Positions 5,340-9,125 of a stretch of 9,125 nucleotides of DNA are shown in pieces. Position 1 is the stretch's first letter; each line of letters starts with the position of its first letter. The notes below the pieces were generated by a model. The model was not told the origin of the DNA, searched no databases, and was given only the letters and a program-made list of their open reading frames with translations. This DNA is from Colwellia sp. (GTDB lineage: Bacteria; Pseudomonadota; Gammaproteobacteria; Enterobacterales; Alteromonadaceae), in assembly GCA_003521815.1 (NCBI GenBank), contig DPHE01000028.1:3335-12459 (forward strand), in the 5' to 3' direction. The position numbers and the translations under genes are program-made.

Positions 5340-6509
5340 ATGATTTCTCAATTTAGCTCACTTAACTTTAATTTAGGTGAAACTGTCGACATGATACGCG
5401 ATACTGTCAATGCTTTTGCTCGTGATGAAATAGCACCACGTGCTGCACAGATTGATATTGATAATGAATTTCCAAATGATTTATGGCGTAAATTTGGTGA
5501 TTTAGGTTTATTAGGAATGACTGTTGATGAACAATACGGCGGATCTGGCTTAGGTTACATGGAACATATCATTGCAATGCAGGAAATCAGCAGAGCATCA
5601 GCATCTGTTGGTTTAAGTTATGGCGCATGTTCAAACTTATGTATTAACCAATTAAGCAAAAATGCTTCACACGAGCAAAAATTAAAATACTTGCCAAAAC
5701 TATGTACTGGAGAACACATCGGTGCTCTAGCGATGAGTGAACCTAATGCCGGCTCTGATGTGGTAAGTATGAAGTTACGAGCAGACAAAAAAGGTGACAA
5801 ATATATACTTAATGGCAATAAAATGTGGATCACCAATGGCCCAGATGCCAATGTATATATTATTTATGCTAAAACAGATACAAGTGCGGGCTCTAAAGGT
5901 ATTACTGCATTTATCGTTGAAAGAGACTTCCCTGGGTTTTCTCGTCATCAAAAATTAGACAAACTTGGTATGCGTGGCTCAAATACATGTGAACTAGTGT
6001 TTGAAGATTGTGAAGTACCGGCTGAAAATATTTTAGGACATGAAGGTAAAGGCGTTAGAGTATTGATGTCTGGCCTTGATTACGAACGACTAGTATTAAC
6101 TGGCGGTCCATTAGGTATTATGGATGCGTGTATGGATCTAGTAATTCCATATATTCACGATAGAAAGCAATTTGGTCAATCTATCGGTGAATTCCAACTT
6201 GTTCAGGGCAAAGTAGCTGATATGTATACGCAAATGAATGCGGCTAAATGCTACGCTTATACAGTTGCACAAGCGTGTGACCGTGCTGAGACAACGCGTA
6301 AAGATGCTGCAGCAGTCATTCTATATTCGGCTGAACTAGCCACTCAAATGGCATTAGATGCAATTCAACTGCTTGGTGGTAATGGTTATATTAATGAATT
6401 TCCAGCGGGACGTTTACTACGTGATGCAAAATTATATGAGATTGGTGCTGGTACATCAGAAATTCGTCGTATGCTGATAGGTCGTGAATTATTCAACAAC
6501 TCTAAGTAG
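5340..6509 (+). CDS. liuA: Isovaleryl-CoA dehydrogenase LiuA
   Basis: A 389-residue acyl-CoA dehydrogenase that oxidises isovaleryl-CoA to 3-methylcrotonyl-CoA, the first committed step of leucine/isovalerate breakdown, with FAD and ETF. The flavin signature is AMSEPNAGSDV (131-141) and the C-terminal signature QLLGGNGYINEFP (343-355). Two features single out isovaleryl-CoA dehydrogenase. The catalytic glutamate is on the internal helix, E249 in GLDYERLVL (human enzyme: LDLER). At the place where other ACADs carry the EGT base it has IGAGTSE (368-374). ATG 5340 has a good AAGGA (5328-5332) 7 nt upstream. It follows liuR by 20 bp and is separated from liuB by 123 bp that hold a terminator-like hairpin. 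Confidence 0.97.
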   Translation: MISQFSSLNFNLGETVDMIRDTVNAFARDEIAPRAAQIDIDNEFPNDLWRKFGDLGLLGMTVDEQYGGSGLGYMEHIIAMQEISRASASVGLSYGACSNLCINQLSKNASHEQKLKYLPKLCTGEHIGALAMSEPNAGSDVVSMKLRADKKGDKYILNGNKMWITNGPDANVYIIYAKTDTSAGSKGITAFIVERDFPGFSRHQKLDKLGMRGSNTCELVFEDCEVPAENILGHEGKGVRVLMSGLDYERLVLTGGPLGIMDACMDLVIPYIHDRKQFGQSIGEFQLVQGKVADMYTQMNAAKCYAYTVAQACDRAETTRKDAAAVILYSAELATQMALDAIQLLGGNGYINEFPAGRLLRDAKLYEIGAGTSEIRRMLIGRELFNNSK

Positions 6510-6547
6510 TAATTCATCTAGTTACTGTACAGCCTCATTAATTCGTC

Positions 6548-6590
6548 AAAAGTACTCATTGATAATTATCAACTCTGTACTTTTTTATTT
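6548..6590 (+). terminator. Hairpin with T-tract between liuA and liuB (intrinsic terminator or attenuator)
   Basis: AAAAGTAC (6548-6555) pairs with GTACTTTT (6577-6584), enclosing a second perfect palindrome TTGATAATTATCAA (6559-6572). The outer stem runs straight into TTTTTT-A-TTT (6581-6590). This has the layout of a Rho-independent terminator, although the stem is A+T-rich and interrupted by unpaired bases. It would lower expression of liuB and liuC relative to liuR-liuA, or end one transcript with a second promoter downstream that I could not identify. Confidence 0.5.
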
Positions 6591-6632
6591 TAATTAAACC
6601 GTAGTGATTAAACAAATAAAAGGCTCTCTCCC

Positions 6633-8240
6633 GTGGCAAAAATAGTCAGTAAAATAAACACTCGCAGCCAAGATTTCCTAGATAATGCTGCACATATGCA
6701 AACCCAAGTAGATGATTTACGAGAAAAACTTAGTGAAATAAAACTTGGCGGTGGCGAACGTTCTCGTGAGCGACATCTTGGACGCGGTAAGCTATTACCA
6801 AGAGACAGAGTCAATGCATTACTTGATGACGGTTCTGCGTTTTTAGAGTTTTCACAGCTTGCCGCCTATAAAGTTTATGATGATAACGTACCAAGTGCTG
6901 GAATCATCACAGGTATAGGCCGAGTCGCAGGGCAAGAGTGTGTTATTGTTGCCAATGATGCCACAGTTAAAGGGGGTACTTATTACCCGCTTACCGTAAA
7001 AAAACATCTTAGAGCTCAATCTATTGCACAAGAAAACAACCTTCCTTGTATTTATTTAGTTGATTCTGGTGGTGCAAACCTACCAAATCAAGATGATGTA
7101 TTTCCAGACAAAGAGCACTTTGGTAGAATTTTCTTTAACCAAGCAAACATGTCAGCCAATAACATTCCTCAGGTTGCTGTTGTTATGGGCTCTTGTACTG
7201 CCGGTGGTGCTTATGTTCCAGCCATGGCAGATGAGTCTATTATTGTTAAAGAACAAGGGACTATATTTTTAGCTGGTCCTCCACTCGTTAAAGCCGCTAC
7301 AGGTGAAGTGGTAAGTGCTGAAGATTTAGGTGGCGCAGATGTACATTGTCGTACTTCAGGTGTTACAGATCATTATGCACAAAACGACCATCATGCACTT
7401 GAAATTGCACGTTCAGCTGTTGAAAATCTCAATAGAGTAAAGCCAGTTACCATAAAATTTGAAGAAGTTGTTGAACCTGCTTATCCAAGTGAAGATGTAT
7501 ACGGCATTATCCCTAAAGATACTCGTCAGCCTTTTGATGTACGTGAAATTATCGCACGTATTGTTGATGGCAGTGACTTTCATGAGTTTAAAGCCCTATA
7601 TGGCAGTACCCTAGTTTGTGGTTTTGCTAATATTTATGGCTACCCTGTTGGCATTGTGGCTAATAATGGTGTGCTGTTTGGCGAATCAGCTGAAAAAGGA
7701 GCGCACTTTATTCAACTTTGTGCTCAACGAAAAATCCCTCTTGTGTTTCTACAAAACATTACTGGCTTTATGGTTGGTAAACAGTACGAGTCAGGTGGTA
7801 TAGCTAAACATGGTGCCAAAATGGTTACGGCGGTTGCTACCGCGCAAGTACCTAAATTTACTATTTTAATCGGTGGCAGCTTTGGCGCAGGAAATTATGG
7901 CATGTGTGGTCGCGCTTATGATCCTCGTTTCTTATTTATGTGGCCAAATTCACGTATTTCAGTGATGGGTGGCGAGCAAGCCGCTGGTGTTTTAGCACAA
8001 GTGACACGTGATAAAAAAGAAAAGCTAGGTGAAACTTGGAGCGAAGCCGATGAGCAAAGCTTTAAACAACCAATCATCGATGACTATGAGCATCAAGGAC
8101 ATCCTTACTATGCTTCTGCGAGATTATGGGATGATGGCGTTATCGATCCTGCCGACACTAGGCAAGTTTTAGGCTTAGCTATCTCTGCTTCATTAAATAA
8201 ACCAATTGAAGAGACCAAGTTCGGCATCTTCCGTATGTAA
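6633..8240 (+). CDS. liuB: Methylcrotonyl-CoA carboxylase carboxyltransferase (beta) subunit LiuB
   Basis: A 535-residue biotin-dependent carboxyltransferase, the usual size for MCCase beta. It transfers CO2 from biotin on LiuD to 3-methylcrotonyl-CoA, giving 3-methylglutaconyl-CoA. The N-half has GGGERSRERHLGRGKLLPRD (39-58), VDSGGANLPNQDDVFPDKEH (143-162) and the oxyanion segment GSCTAGGAYVPAM (186-198). The C-half has QNITGFMVGKQYESGGIAKH (374-393), GGSFGAGNYGMCGRAYDPRF (414-433) and ISVMGGEQAAGVLA (442-455). The SGGANLPNQ and FMVGKQYE-GGIAKHGAKM patterns are those of MCCase or geranyl-CoA carboxylase rather than propionyl-CoA carboxylase; liuA and liuC as neighbours favour leucine. The start is GTG 6633, with AAAAGG (6618-6623) 9 nt upstream; the next ATG would remove conserved N-terminal sequence. 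Confidence 0.96.
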   Translation: MAKIVSKINTRSQDFLDNAAHMQTQVDDLREKLSEIKLGGGERSRERHLGRGKLLPRDRVNALLDDGSAFLEFSQLAAYKVYDDNVPSAGIITGIGRVAGQECVIVANDATVKGGTYYPLTVKKHLRAQSIAQENNLPCIYLVDSGGANLPNQDDVFPDKEHFGRIFFNQANMSANNIPQVAVVMGSCTAGGAYVPAMADESIIVKEQGTIFLAGPPLVKAATGEVVSAEDLGGADVHCRTSGVTDHYAQNDHHALEIARSAVENLNRVKPVTIKFEEVVEPAYPSEDVYGIIPKDTRQPFDVREIIARIVDGSDFHEFKALYGSTLVCGFANIYGYPVGIVANNGVLFGESAEKGAHFIQLCAQRKIPLVFLQNITGFMVGKQYESGGIAKHGAKMVTAVATAQVPKFTILIGGSFGAGNYGMCGRAYDPRFLFMWPNSRISVMGGEQAAGVLAQVTRDKKEKLGETWSEADEQSFKQPIIDDYEHQGHPYYASARLWDDGVIDPADTRQVLGLAISASLNKPIEETKFGIFRM

Positions 8241-8283
8241 CCGTACATAATTGCATAAATAACAAGGGTAAAGCGTACTTATT

Positions 8284-9072
8284 ATGAATACCAATAACGA
8301 CACGGTTTTATTAGAAGTTAATGAGCAAGGTATTGCCACCGTTACTTTGAACAATCCTGAAAAACACAATGCTTTCGATGACGGCATCATTAAACAGTTA
8401 ACTGATATTTTTAACGATATCAGTAAACGTGATGATATTAGCACCATGATTTTAGCCTCAAACGGCAAAAGTTTTAGTGCTGGTGCTGACCTAGGTTGGA
8501 TGAAGCGCATGGCCGGTTACTCGTATGAAGATAACCTAAAAGATGCCAATGCATTAGCAACAATGCTGAAAGCTTTAAACTTTTTACCTCAAACAACTAT
8601 CGCCAAAATCCAAGGTGCTGCTTTTGGTGGCGCAGTCGGTTTAGCTAGCTGTTGCGATATTGTTATCGCAAGCACTAAAGCCAGTTTTTGTTTAAGTGAA
8701 GTTAAGTTAGGTTTAATACCAGCTACTATCAGCCCTTACGTTGTCGATGCAATCGGTTTAAAAGCAAGTCGTCGCTACTTCCAAACTGCCGAACGCTTCT
8801 TTGCTGATAAAGCACAGCAGATTGGTTTAGTTGACGAAGTGGTATCTCCTGAAGAGTTAACTGATGCAGTAAACGCTATGGTAGCGACGTTATTAGCTAA
8901 TGGTAACCAAGCAAGACGTCAAGCCAAAAAGCTTAGTCAAGATGTTGTGTTTCAAACAATTGATGACAATTTACTAAAAGACACCAGTGAACGTATCGCA
9001 GCCATTCGCGTATCGTCTGAAGGACAAGAAGGCTTAACGGCTTTCTTCGAAAAACGAGCGCCTAATTGGTAA
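8284..9072 (+). CDS. liuC: 3-methylglutaconyl-CoA hydratase LiuC
   Basis: A 262-residue crotonase-family protein that would hydrate 3-methylglutaconyl-CoA to 3-hydroxy-3-methylglutaryl-CoA. The start of the sequence (NNPEKHNAFDD, 23-33), FSAGADLGWMKRM (64-76) and AAFGGAVGLASCCDI (112-126) are typical of LiuC. E139 in CLSEVKLGLIPA is the retained catalytic glutamate. The position of the other crotonase glutamate is G119 (GGAVGL), a difference from the hydratase at the left of the window that I recall as common in gammaproteobacterial LiuC. It lies 43 bp after liuB. The only AAGGG (8264-8268) is 15 nt from the ATG, too far for optimal use, so initiation may be weak or coupled to liuB. No better in-frame start was seen. 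Confidence 0.94.
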   Translation: MNTNNDTVLLEVNEQGIATVTLNNPEKHNAFDDGIIKQLTDIFNDISKRDDISTMILASNGKSFSAGADLGWMKRMAGYSYEDNLKDANALATMLKALNFLPQTTIAKIQGAAFGGAVGLASCCDIVIASTKASFCLSEVKLGLIPATISPYVVDAIGLKASRRYFQTAERFFADKAQQIGLVDEVVSPEELTDAVNAMVATLLANGNQARRQAKKLSQDVVFQTIDDNLLKDTSERIAAIRVSSEGQEGLTAFFEKRAPNW

Positions 9073-9081
9073 AGCATAGAA

Positions 9082-9105
9082 GCTTCGAGTAACGAATCAC
9101 GAAGC
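9082..9105 (+). repeat. Small hairpin with heptamer-like repeats between liuC and the next gene
   Basis: GCTTCG (9082-9087) and CGAAGC (9100-9105) form a 6-bp stem with a 12-base loop. The same bases can be read as three adjacent heptamers starting with CGA: CGAGTAA, CGAATCA and CGAAGCG (9086-9106). No T-tract follows, so it is not an intrinsic terminator. It may be a transcript-stabilising hairpin or a fragment of a dispersed short repeat. Confidence 0.35.
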
Positions 9106-9119
9106 GATACTAAAAGAAT

Positions 9120-9125
9120 AAAGGA
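9120..9125 (+). promoter_or_regulatory. Shine-Dalgarno sequence for the gene just beyond the right edge (probably liuD)
   Basis: The window ends in AATAAAGGA, identical to the bases before liuA (AATAAAGGA at 5324-5332, 7 nt before its ATG). A start codon is therefore expected within about ten bases past the edge. In liu operons the gene after liuC is usually liuD, the biotin-carrying alpha subunit that LiuB needs. Confidence 0.55.

Noticed and set aside
5151..5851. Minus-strand frames opposite liuR and liuA
   Set aside because: They run against intact conserved genes; their hydrophobic, serine-rich content reflects complement reading.
6559..6594. Possible liuB promoter, TTGATA with TTTAAT in the liuA-liuB gap
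   Set aside because: The spacing is 24 bp and the -35 lies within the terminator-like palindrome, so it is not a credible sigma70 promoter.
8234..8249. Small inverted repeat TATGTA-ACCG-TACATA over the liuB stop codon
   Set aside because: Only six A+T-rich pairs with no T-tract; not distinguishable from chance.
8193..8510. Minus-strand 105-codon frame across the liuB-liuC junction
   Set aside because: It overlaps both conserved genes antisense and crosses their gap without its own promoter or ribosome site that I can see.

Overview
The window looks like chromosomal DNA from an A+T-rich marine gammaproteobacterium of the Colwellia/Thalassotalea/Alteromonadales kind. That guess rests on protein style, base composition and the arrangement of the leu/val degradation genes; no rRNA or other taxonomic marker is present. 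No tRNA, rRNA, CRISPR array, insertion sequence or prophage gene was seen.

Left part (31-2035, minus strand): a two-gene piece of a valine/isoleucine degradation operon, an ACAD8-like isobutyryl-CoA dehydrogenase followed by an enoyl-CoA hydratase. In related bacteria this operon continues with a 3-hydroxyisobutyryl-CoA hydrolase and mmsB, which would lie beyond the left edge. Middle (2036-3404): about 480 bases with no confident gene (a 51-codon orphan frame, several inverted and direct repeats), then a plus-strand AraC-family regulator that looks like a sugar-type regulator and an outsider among its neighbours. Next (3449-4633, minus strand): an acetyl-CoA C-acetyltransferase-type thiolase, convergent with the AraC gene.

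Right part (4646-9125): a divergent control region, then the leucine/isovalerate operon liuR-liuA-liuB-liuC on the plus strand. The window ends on a Shine-Dalgarno-like AAAGGA that probably belongs to liuD. LiuR is a MerR-family regulator. A perfect 16-bp inverted repeat (TTTACGT-TT-ACGTAAA) lies in its promoter between -35- and -10-like hexamers 19 bp apart, the classic MerR geometry. A degraded copy of the same repeat lies nearer the divergent thiolase gene.

Together: LiuA oxidises isovaleryl-CoA to 3-methylcrotonyl-CoA, LiuB (with the off-window biotin subunit LiuD) carboxylates it, and LiuC hydrates 3-methylglutaconyl-CoA to HMG-CoA. HMG-CoA lyase (not in view) then gives acetyl-CoA and acetoacetate, and the thiolase can handle acetoacetyl-CoA or the 2-methylacetoacetyl-CoA of isoleucine breakdown. 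The left-hand genes do the matching acyl-CoA oxidation and hydration for valine and isoleucine.

I see no undescribed system here. The enzymes are well-known families with intact motifs. The points worth a second look are regulatory and architectural: the operator pair around liuR, the hairpin with a T-tract between liuA and liuB, and the AraC gene with its repeat-rich leader at the junction of the two catabolic blocks.
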